DNA of 36,013 bases from a virus. A program made the translations under genes and the position numbers. The stretch is taken from IMG/VR virus record IMGVR_UViG_3300042914_000138, positions 1 through 36,013 of that record; one strand, given 5' to 3'. Shown here one piece after another: positions 12,800 through 20,239 of this stretch. The stretch's first letter is position 1; each line of letters begins with the position of its first letter. The notes beneath the pieces were generated by a model. The model was not told where the DNA came from. It was given only the letters and a program-made list of their open reading frames with translations, and searched no databases.

Positions 12800-14179
12800 A
12801 TGGGATTACTTGACTTTTTTGGTAAAAGACAAAAACTATCTACTGTACTACCACAAATTCCTTTTAACGGACAAGTTGCAATACAACAAGGGATAATAAC
12901 TTGGCAAGGTGGCGATAACATTAGCTTTGTTAATGATGGTTATTCAGCAAATGATATAGTTTATTCAATCGTGAAATTAATTGCGGACAAAGCAAAACTT
13001 GCTCCATTCCACGTTTATAGAGTGGTAGATGAAACTTCTGCAAAGAAATACAAAGCGTTAATGAGCCAACCAGATAAGATTGAAAACTGGAAGGATGTAG
13101 AAAAGCTACATAAGAAAGCGTTTGAAATATATACAGGTGATGCACGATTAAACGAGTTGTTAAAATATCCTAATGAGGAAGATACCTTTGGTGATTTCGT
13201 TGAGGCTTGGTGTACTTTTAAATTGGTTACAGGTAATTCTTTTGTTTACGCAAAGATGATTGAAGGTGGTAACAATAATGGTAAGCCGTATGAAATGTAC
13301 GTGCTTCCTTCTCAATATATGTACGTATTAGCGGACATTCAAAACTTCCCTCCAACCATTAGCGGTTATCAATTGAATTATGGTCCACTTTGGAACTTTA
13401 CTAAACAAGAAGTACTACAAGATAAATACATAAACTTACAATGGAATACAACTGGGAATCAACTATATGGTCAATCTCCTTTAATGGCTGCTGCGAAAAA
13501 CTTGACTCGTTCAAACGAAGCCAAGACTGCGGCGGTTGCTTCATTCCAGAATGGTGGTCCAGCTGGAGTTCTTTTTATGAATGATGATAGGTTTGACCCT
13601 ATTAGTGGAACACAACAAGCACAAGCACTTAAGAGAGCAGTAAGCGAAAAAGGTGGGTCTGCTAACTTTAATTCAATTGCGGTTAGTGGTTATAAAGTAG
13701 ACTGGAAACAAATCGGATTGAGTCCTGTTGAATTAGATATCATTGAAAGTGAGAAGTGGGATATGAAAGCACTTTGTAATATTTACGGAGTACCATCTCA
13801 ATTATTAAACGATGCTGATAACAAGACTTACAACAACCAAAGAGAAGGCGAAAAAGCATTGACAGTACGTTGTGCGATTCCTTTGTTAGTAGGTATTAGA
13901 GATAACTTAAATAGAAAATTACATTCGGATTGGGGTTATCGTGGAAGCGATATTTATGTTGACTTTGACCCTACTGTTTATAGCGAATTAGAAGCTAACA
14001 AAGCGGAGCAAGTTGAATGGTTGGATAAGGCTTGGTGGATTGCACCTAAGCAAAAGATGGATATAATGGGATTAGAGATTCCACCTTACATTGACCAAAC
14101 TGAAATGGAAAAGTTATACATCCCTTCAAGTTTACAAAGTCCAGATGAATTTCAACCATTAACGCTACCAAATGAATAG
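12800..14179 (+). CDS. Portal protein (HK97 family)
   Basis: The 459-residue protein has HK97-portal features: YSIVKLIADKAKLAPFHVYR near residue 56, VEAWCTFKLVTGNSFVYAKM near 134, then NEAKTAAVASFQNGGPAGVL and EKWDMKALCNIYGVPSQLLN with NNQREGEKA. The portal forms the dodecameric ring through which DNA enters and on which the tail connectors assemble. It follows the large terminase, as expected, and overlaps the next gene by eight bases. Confidence 0.92.
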   Translation: MGLLDFFGKRQKLSTVLPQIPFNGQVAIQQGIITWQGGDNISFVNDGYSANDIVYSIVKLIADKAKLAPFHVYRVVDETSAKKYKALMSQPDKIENWKDVEKLHKKAFEIYTGDARLNELLKYPNEEDTFGDFVEAWCTFKLVTGNSFVYAKMIEGGNNNGKPYEMYVLPSQYMYVLADIQNFPPTISGYQLNYGPLWNFTKQEVLQDKYINLQWNTTGNQLYGQSPLMAAAKNLTRSNEAKTAAVASFQNGGPAGVLFMNDDRFDPISGTQQAQALKRAVSEKGGSANFNSIAVSGYKVDWKQIGLSPVELDIIESEKWDMKALCNIYGVPSQLLNDADNKTYNNQREGEKALTVRCAIPLLVGIRDNLNRKLHSDWGYRGSDIYVDFDPTVYSELEANKAEQVEWLDKAWWIAPKQKMDIMGLEIPPYIDQTEMEKLYIPSSLQSPDEFQPLTLPNE

Positions 14180-14546
14180 CCAAGAGATTATTGATAAATT
14201 ATTTGATTTAAAGGTTGACCTTAAAGCCGACCTTCAAGAAGTTATTGATGAAGTTTACGCAAAGTATCACGAAACAGTGAATATGTCTTATTCCGAGTTA
14301 AAGGCTTGGAGTGAAACAAAATGCTCACGTTTAGCTTCATTAGATAGGAGTCCAGTAAATAGGAATTTAAATCTATTGAGCAAGAAAAAATCGGATTGGG
14401 GTGCAAATGAAGTTAAGTCGGCAAACAGAACAATTAGCTTTGTTAGTAGAATGAAAAATATGGAGCAAGGTAAACCTGTAAACAAAGAGTGTCCATCTAA
14501 GAGGGATATTTCCTTAAAGAACTGGGCATACAATCCTAACAAATGA
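14172..14546 (+). CDS. Conserved phage hypothetical protein between portal and MuF
   Basis: The 124-residue protein has a helical N-terminus (IIDKLFDLKVDLKADLQEVI) and a conserved-looking C-terminal half: RLASLDRSPVNRNLNLLSKK, ANRTISFVSRMKNMEQGKPV, CPSKRDISLKNWAYNPNK. The KRDISLKNWA(Y/F)(N/D)P ending recurs in phage and bacterial proteins of unknown function. It overlaps portal by eight and the next gene by four bases. It may be a head-assembly helper. Confidence 0.65.
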   Translation: MNSQEIIDKLFDLKVDLKADLQEVIDEVYAKYHETVNMSYSELKAWSETKCSRLASLDRSPVNRNLNLLSKKKSDWGANEVKSANRTISFVSRMKNMEQGKPVNKECPSKRDISLKNWAYNPNK

Positions 14547-15424
14547 TTTGGCAAGATTATAGAAAACTATATGCAAACGCAATAAAAACCTATTCGCCTA
14601 AGTTCAAGAAAGAACTACAAAGGCAAGTGGATACTTATTGCGATACCCAAGATTTAAACGCTATAAGCGATAAGAAGATAAAAAAGACCATCCAAAACGT
14701 TCATATTGCAATGGGCGTTAAGATGGCACAAATTGCCGAGAAAAACGTTTCTAAATCGGTTAAAGGTTATTACGGACCAGAGGAATTTAAAAGTAAGCAA
14801 ACGGACTTGTTTACTTATGTGATGTTGACTTATCTTGAATTAAAAGGATTAGATAATATAGCTGCCGAAATAACACAAACAACAAAGAACCAAATTCAAC
14901 AATACTTAATGAAATCGGTTGAAGAAGGTTTGACAATGCAAGAAACAATCAAGCTATTAAGAACGGCTGGTATAACGGACTACCGAGCCGAAATGATAGC
15001 AAGAACGGAAACAGGTAGAGCAGCGAACATTGGCTCTATGGTAGGCACGGCATCGACAGGACTTGTAACTATGAAGGAATGGATAGCAGCGAGGGATAAC
15101 CGAACAAGGCGAGTGCCACGAGATATGTTTGACCATTTTCATATGGATGGAATAAAAGTACCTTATGATGAAAAATTTAATGTTAAAACTAAGAATGGCG
15201 GTTTTGAGCAAATGTTACATCCTTGCGACCCAAGCGGAAGTGCTGGTGATGTTATCAACTGCCGTTGTACGTTAGGCTATGAAGCCGTAAGAGGAACAGA
15301 TGGTAAGCCAAAAAGTTTACAGGATAATCCACCTATGGGCGATATGGGCTTGGTATGGAATCTAATAAATAACGTGGCTTTAATGCAAATTTCTAACTTA
15401 ATAAGAGATTTGTTAGCAGATTAA
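14543..15424 (+). CDS. Phage head morphogenesis protein, SPP1 gp7/MuF family
   Basis: In this 293-residue protein the C-terminal half carries the MuF pattern: AEMIARTETGRAANIGSM, KEWIAARDNRTR, HFHMDGIKVPYDEKF and DVINCRCTLGYE. The N-terminal half is helical. MuF-type proteins are minor head proteins that bind near the portal and may be ejected with DNA. Gene order portal, MuF, protease, capsid supports it. Confidence 0.85.
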   Translation: MIWQDYRKLYANAIKTYSPKFKKELQRQVDTYCDTQDLNAISDKKIKKTIQNVHIAMGVKMAQIAEKNVSKSVKGYYGPEEFKSKQTDLFTYVMLTYLELKGLDNIAAEITQTTKNQIQQYLMKSVEEGLTMQETIKLLRTAGITDYRAEMIARTETGRAANIGSMVGTASTGLVTMKEWIAARDNRTRRVPRDMFDHFHMDGIKVPYDEKFNVKTKNGGFEQMLHPCDPSGSAGDVINCRCTLGYEAVRGTDGKPKSLQDNPPMGDMGLVWNLINNVALMQISNLIRDLLAD

Positions 15425-15442
15425 AAAAAATTAATAACTTTG
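15409..15442 (+). promoter_or_regulatory. Promoter for prohead protease and capsid, -7 box four bases before ATG
   Basis: TTTG 15409-15412, 22 bases, then TAACTTTG 15435-15442. The ATG at 15447 follows after only four bases, so mRNA may be leaderless. A dedicated promoter for capsid production makes sense. Confidence 0.5.
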
Positions 15443-15446
15443 TTAT

Positions 15447-16190
15447 ATGAGTAAGATTGAAAACAAAAGCTACAATGATATGATTTTGGATATAGAGCCA
15501 GAATCAAGAACAGTAAAAGCGTGTTGGTCAAGAATTGGGAACGTTGATTTGGATAACGATATTATCGTTGCTGAAGCGTTTACCAAGACTATCAAAGAAC
15601 GTGGACCAAAGGGCAAAAATATGATTTGGTCTTTAGTAGACCACAAAGCTGATATGGCACACACTTTGGGTAAGCCTAAAGAGTTATACATAGAAGGCGA
15701 TATGCTTGTTGCGGTTACTGACTTAATAGAAACTGAATGTGGCGAAGACGCTATCAAATTATATGAAGCTGGTTTAATCAATCAACACTCAATCGGTTTT
15801 AGTACGTTAAAGTCGGATGTAAACCAAAAGACTGGAGTGCGTACAATTACGGAATTAAAACTATATGAAGGTTCTGCGGTTCTTTGGGGTGCTAATCCAG
15901 AAACACCAACATTGGGATTCAAGGGTGAGTTCAAAGAAACTAAAGAAAATTTATCAATAAGATTAGAAAACTTAATTAAGGCATTTAGAGGTGGTACATT
16001 CACAGATGACACCTTTGCTTTAATGGAGATTCAAATAAAACAAATACAAGCTGAATTATTGGCTTTGGAAATTACTGAAACAATCACTCAACCCGCAGAA
16101 GCAGTTGAGCCGACACCAGTGGTAGAAGAAAAGAATAATGAGGAAGTATTAAAGGCAATTAAGCAATTTAACAATCTATTTAAAAAGTAA
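15447..16190 (+). CDS. Prohead protease (HK97 family) with scaffold-like C-terminus
   Basis: In this 247-residue protein the protease domain (residues about 1-150) has VDLDNDIIVAEAFTKTIKER, SLVDHKADMAHTLGKPKELY with the likely catalytic His, and GLINQHSIGFST with the likely catalytic Ser. These match the U35-type prohead proteases that cut the capsid delta domain. The C-terminal 90 residues are Glu/Lys-rich and helical (IQIKQIQAELLALEITETIT), suggesting a fused scaffold segment. It lies immediately before the capsid gene. Confidence 0.88.
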   Translation: MSKIENKSYNDMILDIEPESRTVKACWSRIGNVDLDNDIIVAEAFTKTIKERGPKGKNMIWSLVDHKADMAHTLGKPKELYIEGDMLVAVTDLIETECGEDAIKLYEAGLINQHSIGFSTLKSDVNQKTGVRTITELKLYEGSAVLWGANPETPTLGFKGEFKETKENLSIRLENLIKAFRGGTFTDDTFALMEIQIKQIQAELLALEITETITQPAEAVEPTPVVEEKNNEEVLKAIKQFNNLFKK

Positions 16191-16192
16191 AA

Positions 16193-17284
16193 ATGGAAAA
16201 TTTAATCAACGAAATGGCGGAGAACCTTAAAGGTTTTCAAGCTAATGCAGAAGCACAAATCAAAGAAGTGTCTGCACAAGTAACTGTTGTAAAAGACGAG
16301 TTACAAAAACAAATTGACTCTCAATTAGCTACACAAAAGAAAGCAGCTAAGAAAGAAGTTAAGTTTATGGATGAAGTTATTTTAGAGAAATTAGATGGTC
16401 AATTCGATGCAATGGAAAAGTCTTTAAAGAACAATGGTAAATTCCGTTTGGATTTATCTGATGTTAAGACTATGACTTTAAGCGGTAACTTAACTGGTGA
16501 TGCACAAGCATCTTATGCTCCAAATCCAGCTATCCAACCTGCTCAAAGTTTAAACTTTAGAGATTTAATCCCAACAGTAAGAAGCGAAAGCGGATTGTAT
16601 GTTTACTATCGTGAGAACGCTGGTTTGACTAACAACATCGCTGCTCAAACTGAAGGTTCTAACAAAGGTGAAAACAACTACTCTTTAACAGAAGTTAAAG
16701 TTGTAAACGATTACCTTGCTGGTTTCTCTACTTTCTCTAAGCAAATGTTAAAGTCTTTACCATTTATGACTCAGACTTTACCAAGAATGTTACAAAGAGA
16801 TTTCTTCAAGGCTGAAAACGCTGCGTTCTTCTCTACTGTATCTGGTGCTGCAACTGGTTCAACTACAACTGCTGAAACAGATGATTTATTACAATTGATT
16901 GATTACATCGGCAACCAAAAGACTGCGAACTTTGTTCCTTCTTATGCTTTAGTATCTCAAACACAAATGGGTCGCTTATTGAAAGCAACTATCGCTGCTG
17001 GTTACTATGCTGGTTCTGGTTCAGTTGTTGTAAACCCTAATGGCGGAATCACAATCTGGGGTGTACCTGTTGTATCTGCTTCTTGGGTAACTGATGACAA
17101 AGTATTAATCTTTGACGCAAGCTACTTAGAGAGAGTTGAAGTTGAAGGTTTAGCTATTGAGTTCTCTTACGAGAATGGCGAAAACTTCCAAAAGAACTTG
17201 GTAACTGCTCGTATTGAGTGTTACGAAGACATCAACTTAATGTTGACTACTTCTGCTATCTATGCAGATATGGGTAACGTATAG
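16193..17284 (+). CDS. Major capsid protein (HK97 fold)
   Basis: The 363-residue protein has an N-terminal coiled-coil delta domain (residues about 1-80, NLKGFQANAEAQIKEVSAQV) and the HK97 core: LRDLIPT-like NFRDLIPTVRSESGLYVYYR, YLAGFSTFSKQMLKSLPFMT, GITIWGVPVVSASWVTDDKV. The upstream protease probably removes the N-terminus. Codon use is visibly richer in C-ending codons (ATC, TTC, AAC) than in neighbours, as expected of the most expressed gene. A strong terminator follows. Confidence 0.93.
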   Translation: MENLINEMAENLKGFQANAEAQIKEVSAQVTVVKDELQKQIDSQLATQKKAAKKEVKFMDEVILEKLDGQFDAMEKSLKNNGKFRLDLSDVKTMTLSGNLTGDAQASYAPNPAIQPAQSLNFRDLIPTVRSESGLYVYYRENAGLTNNIAAQTEGSNKGENNYSLTEVKVVNDYLAGFSTFSKQMLKSLPFMTQTLPRMLQRDFFKAENAAFFSTVSGAATGSTTTAETDDLLQLIDYIGNQKTANFVPSYALVSQTQMGRLLKATIAAGYYAGSGSVVVNPNGGITIWGVPVVSASWVTDDKVLIFDASYLERVEVEGLAIEFSYENGENFQKNLVTARIECYEDINLMLTTSAIYADMGNV

Positions 17285-17307
17285 TTCTAAAGGTTTAGTA
17301 AATAATG

Positions 17308-17335
17308 ACCCCTACCAATTCGGTGGGGGTTTTTT
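17308..17335 (+). terminator. Intrinsic terminator after the major capsid gene
   Basis: A 9-bp stem (17308-17316 with 17322-17330, one T-G wobble) has a 5-base loop and a T-run at 17330-17335. It lies 24 bases after the capsid stop and probably sets capsid transcript levels apart from the connector genes. Confidence 0.85.
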
Positions 17336-17351
17336 ATTGGAATAAATTAAG

Positions 17352-17359
17352 TAATTTTG
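17352..17359 (+). promoter_or_regulatory. -7 box for the connector and tail operon
   Basis: TAATTTTG lies 12 bases before ATG 17372 and just after the capsid terminator. No clear -33 box is seen because that position is occupied by the terminator T-run. Confidence 0.45.
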
Positions 17360-17371
17360 TAAAAAAAGGGT

Positions 17372-17914
17372 ATGTCTTATAATAATTATATTAATGACTT
17401 TAGTGCCGTTCCTATCGCACCAATAGTAGAGCCAGTTACTTTAGCAGAGGCGAAATTGTATTGCCGTGTTACTACAAGTGCTGAAGATACTTTGATTACG
17501 TTAATGATTACACAAGCAAGAGAAGCTATTGAAGTGGCAACAGGATTGAGTTTAATCCCAAAAGACATAACTACTTATTTCAACAACGTAAGTGGTAATT
17601 TTGATATTCCATTTGGACCAGTTGACATTGATACGTTTGAGTTGTTTGATATGGAGCAAGATGCTTTAGAGATTACAACACCTAACCTACAATTAATAGG
17701 TAATGAGTTTCCTAAATTAGTTTCACCAAGATATGCCAATTTAAAGGCTACTTATGAGGCTGGTTACACAACTATCCCTAAAGACCTTAAATTAGCTATA
17801 TTAGACCAAATTAGCTACGATTACGAGAATAGAGGATTAGATGGTGATTCTGGTATTTGTGAGAAGTCTTGGAAAGCCTGTCAAAGATGGACAAGAATAA
17901 GCCCAATTTTATAA
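17372..17914 (+). CDS. Head-tail connector protein (gp6-like)
   Basis: The 180-residue protein has the pattern PVTLAEAKLYCRVTTSAEDT, then LITLMITQAREAIEVATGLS and ending in LKLAILDQISYDYENRG. This is typical of HK97 gp6-like connectors that dock under the portal. Position directly after the capsid gene agrees. Confidence 0.82.
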   Translation: MSYNNYINDFSAVPIAPIVEPVTLAEAKLYCRVTTSAEDTLITLMITQAREAIEVATGLSLIPKDITTYFNNVSGNFDIPFGPVDIDTFELFDMEQDALEITTPNLQLIGNEFPKLVSPRYANLKATYEAGYTTIPKDLKLAILDQISYDYENRGLDGDSGICEKSWKACQRWTRISPIL

Positions 17915-17915
17915 T

Positions 17916-18257
17916 ATGAAGTTAGGAAAAGCGAAAGCAAATTACGTTGATGCCAACACGATGACTCGTGAGGTTAAAATCTATGCTGCTACAAGAACAA
18001 GTGATGGTCAAGGTGGATACACAACCACGTTTGCCCTACAAAGCACAGTTTGGGGTGATTTAAGACCAGATAATCAAGTTCGTGAGATAGACCAGTCGGA
18101 ATTGCAATTTGACCAAAGAAACAGGCTTTATATTCGTTTTGGTGCTACTATAACAGATTCGGATGAGGTAGAGGTTGAAGGCGATAGATTTACAATACAT
18201 TCCATTAAGAACGTAGAAAACCAAAATAGGTTCTTGGAGTTAATAATTTACAAGTAA
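17916..18257 (+). CDS. Head closure protein (SPP1 gp16-like head-tail adaptor)
   Basis: In this 113-residue protein REVKIYAATRTSDGQGGYTT, VWGDLRPDNQ and EVEVEGDRFTIHSIKNVENQ, ending FLELIIYK, match the small beta-barrel head-tail adaptor family. Such proteins close the filled head. Its stop overlaps the next start as TAATG. Confidence 0.78.
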   Translation: MKLGKAKANYVDANTMTREVKIYAATRTSDGQGGYTTTFALQSTVWGDLRPDNQVREIDQSELQFDQRNRLYIRFGATITDSDEVEVEGDRFTIHSIKNVENQNRFLELIIYK

Positions 18258-18694
18258 TGGATAGAGTTACTTTAGATATGGTAAATTTAGCTGATGTATT
18301 TAAAGACTTAGATAAATTAGATGTTAAGATACAAGCTGAAGTAAGAGATGAAATGAATGCATCTGCTTTGACTATTCAATCTAATGCTAAAAGAGCAGCA
18401 CCTGTTGACTTAGGTTTTTTAAGGAATAGCATTTATTTAAAAGAAGATAGCAAAAAGCAAGAGATTGTTTTTACTGTTGGCGCAAAAGCAAAATATGCTC
18501 CATACATTGAATTTGGTACAGGAACTGAAGTAACTATTCCAGCTGGGTATGAAGAATTAGCTATTGTATTTAAGGGTAAAAAGGCTGCTAAAGTAAATAT
18601 TAGACCACAACCTTTCTTAATACCTGCTTTTGAAAATGAGAAACCTAAATTAATTGAAAGAATAACTAAATTGCTAAAGAATGTTAAATCCTAA
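18257..18694 (+). CDS. HK97 gp10-like head-tail joining protein
   Basis: In this 145-residue protein LTIQSNAKRAAPVDLGFLRN followed by KYAPYIEFGTGTEV is the classical gp10 pattern. The C-terminus has RPQPFLIPAFENEKPKLIER. It is probably a tail-completion or minor joining protein. It overlaps the next gene by 14 bases. Confidence 0.85.
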   Translation: MDRVTLDMVNLADVFKDLDKLDVKIQAEVRDEMNASALTIQSNAKRAAPVDLGFLRNSIYLKEDSKKQEIVFTVGAKAKYAPYIEFGTGTEVTIPAGYEELAIVFKGKKAAKVNIRPQPFLIPAFENEKPKLIERITKLLKNVKS

Positions 18695-19088
18695 TATAGA
18701 GATAAAAAAGTGGTTTTATACCAATTTGACAAGTGCAACTTTATTGGTTGTTTATGATGGTTTTGCTCCAGAGGGTGCAGGTAACGAATATATTGTTTTA
18801 ACTGGCAGAACATCAACACAAGATCAAGGCAAAGAAGGTTATACAAATACAATTACTATCATAGTTGATATTATTACAAAAAATGCTAACTTTGGATATA
18901 AACGTGCTGAAACTATAAGCGATTTAGTCTTGACTGCAATCAATTCGGACACCAATATTACATTGGCAAACGGATTTACGGCATCAAGTTTAAGTGTTGA
19001 AAGTGTAAGAAACTTAGATGGCTTAAACCCTTTAGATAACGTTTTTAGAGTATTAATAACTTATAACATAATCATAACTCAAAATTAA
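18681..19088 (+). CDS. Tail terminator-like protein (DUF3168-type)
   Basis: In this 135-residue protein an N-terminal helix is followed by alternating strands (YIVLTGRTSTQDQGKEGYTN, TITIIVDIITKN) and a C-terminal VFRVLITYNIIITQ. Fold pattern and position between the gp10-like protein and the tail tube fit the tail terminator that caps the tube. Confidence 0.65.
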   Translation: MLNPNIEIKKWFYTNLTSATLLVVYDGFAPEGAGNEYIVLTGRTSTQDQGKEGYTNTITIIVDIITKNANFGYKRAETISDLVLTAINSDTNITLANGFTASSLSVESVRNLDGLNPLDNVFRVLITYNIIITQN

Positions 19089-19099
19089 AATTAAATAAA

Positions 19100-19549
19100 A
19101 TGGCAGAAACAAAAGTAAGCGGTAGAGATTATATCCTCTTAGCTGACATTAACAATGATGGAACATTCAAGCCTGTTGCTTGTTTGACTTCTAATGCTTT
19201 GACATCAACTTTAGGAACAATTGATGCAACTTCTAAGTGTGGCGACCAATACACTCCAAATCAATCTTTTAACCAATCTTTTGAATGTGAAGGTTTTGCG
19301 ATTGATGAAACAGGTACTCCTTCTAAAGATAGCTACCAACAATTGTATACGGCTCACGCTGCTCAAACTTTATTCGCTATTAAGATGGGTAAAGCAACTC
19401 CAGTGGCAGGTGATGTTTATTATGGTGGTGCTGGTCAATTAGTATTTATTAGCAACTTTAATGTTAATGCTGCTGATAAAGATGATGTTAAGTTTACTGC
19501 AACATTTGTAGTAAGTGTTCCACCAATTACTCAAACAGAGCAATCATAA
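19100..19549 (+). CDS. Major tail tube protein
   Basis: In this 149-residue protein MAETKVSGRDYILLADINND, CLTSNALTSTLGTIDATSKC, QSFNQSFECEGFAIDE and FNVNAADKDDVKFTATFVVS match TP901-1-type tail tube proteins: a beta sandwich whose hexamers stack into the tube. Position between the terminator and the chaperones agrees. Confidence 0.82.
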   Translation: MAETKVSGRDYILLADINNDGTFKPVACLTSNALTSTLGTIDATSKCGDQYTPNQSFNQSFECEGFAIDETGTPSKDSYQQLYTAHAAQTLFAIKMGKATPVAGDVYYGGAGQLVFISNFNVNAADKDDVKFTATFVVSVPPITQTEQS

Positions 19550-19564
19550 TAAATAAAAAAAACT

Positions 19565-19939
19565 ATGTTCCAATTAAAAACTAACAACAACACAATCCAC
19601 CTAAAGTGGGGTACTTGGTCAATGCGTGAGTTTACTAAACAAAACAATATCGGTATTGATGAATACTTCAAAGTTCTTGCAACGGCTCAAACAAGTTTAG
19701 ACATTATAGTTCAGCTTGTTTACATTGGTTACAAATCTGCTTGTGTAAGCAAGAAAGATGAAGTTATATATACCATTGATGATGCTTGCGAATGGATTGA
19801 TGAAGTGGGTTCTATTTTTAGCGAAGAAGGTCAAATAATTGACTATTTAAAATATATCGTTGAAAGTACAGTCCACACCATTACAGGTGCAAAGAAGGAA
19901 GAAGAAAAAAAAAAGCCTAACAAAGCTAAGCTGGGATGA
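19565..19939 (+). CDS. Tail assembly chaperone, short product
   Basis: The 124-residue protein (FQLKTNNNTIHLKWGTWSMR, then FTKQNNIGIDEYFKVLATAQ) is acidic and helical, followed by a Lys/Glu tail and stop at 19939. It lies between tail tube and tape measure, where siphophages encode a chaperone pair (lambda gpG and gpGT). A run of ten A near the 3' end is the likely frameshift site giving a longer product that continues in the next frame. Confidence 0.8.
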   Translation: MFQLKTNNNTIHLKWGTWSMREFTKQNNIGIDEYFKVLATAQTSLDIIVQLVYIGYKSACVSKKDEVIYTIDDACEWIDEVGSIFSEEGQIIDYLKYIVESTVHTITGAKKEEEKKKPNKAKLG

Positions 19940-20234
19940 TGTCTTAGTTAAAGCTGCGGAGTGCGGAATAAGACCAAATGAATTTTGGGATATGACTTGG
20001 AAGGACTTTTCCATTATCGTTTTAGGTAAGGAAAGAAACGAGTTAAACGAATGGGCAAGGACAAGAAACCTTGCCTATATTGTATATTTAAGTTCTACTA
20101 CCGAGAAAACACCAAAATCAATGAAGGCTTTTTGGAGCATACCAGAGTTAGATCAAGCTGATGTTGAAGAAGAAAGAGTGATGATAACACAAGAACAATT
20201 GGCAAGGACACTTAAATTGTACGGAGCAAACTAA
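19860..20234 (+). CDS. Tail assembly chaperone, frameshift extension (T domain)
   Basis: This frame overlaps the previous one by 80 bases and has only a TTG as a possible start inside it, so it is most likely reached by frameshifting. The conserved part starts after the A-run: LTKLSWDDVLVKAAECGIRP, NEFWDMTWKDFSIIVLGK, ERNELNEWARTRNLAYIVYL. In gpGT-type fusions this domain binds tail tube subunits while the first domain coats the tape measure. The fusion from 19565 would be about 223 residues. Confidence 0.75.
   Translation: MKVQSTPLQVQRRKKKKKSLTKLSWDDVLVKAAECGIRPNEFWDMTWKDFSIIVLGKERNELNEWARTRNLAYIVYLSSTTEKTPKSMKAFWSIPELDQADVEEERVMITQEQLARTLKLYGAN
19905..19914 (+). promoter_or_regulatory. Poly-A frameshift (recoding) site of the tail chaperones
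   Basis: Ten consecutive A lie in the overlap. Going from the upstream frame to the downstream one requires a net +1 or -2 shift, not the usual -1. Ribosomal slippage or transcript slippage (one A lost or two gained) would both work. Confidence 0.6.
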
Positions 20235-20239
20235 TAAAG

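Noticed and set aside
14957-15211. 84-codon minus-strand Cys-rich frame
   Set aside because: It is antisense to the conserved MuF domain; the cysteines come from complementary codons.
17337-17339. TTG as a -33 box for the 17352 promoter
   Set aside because: It is only 12 bases from the -7 box, too close, and belongs to the terminator tail.
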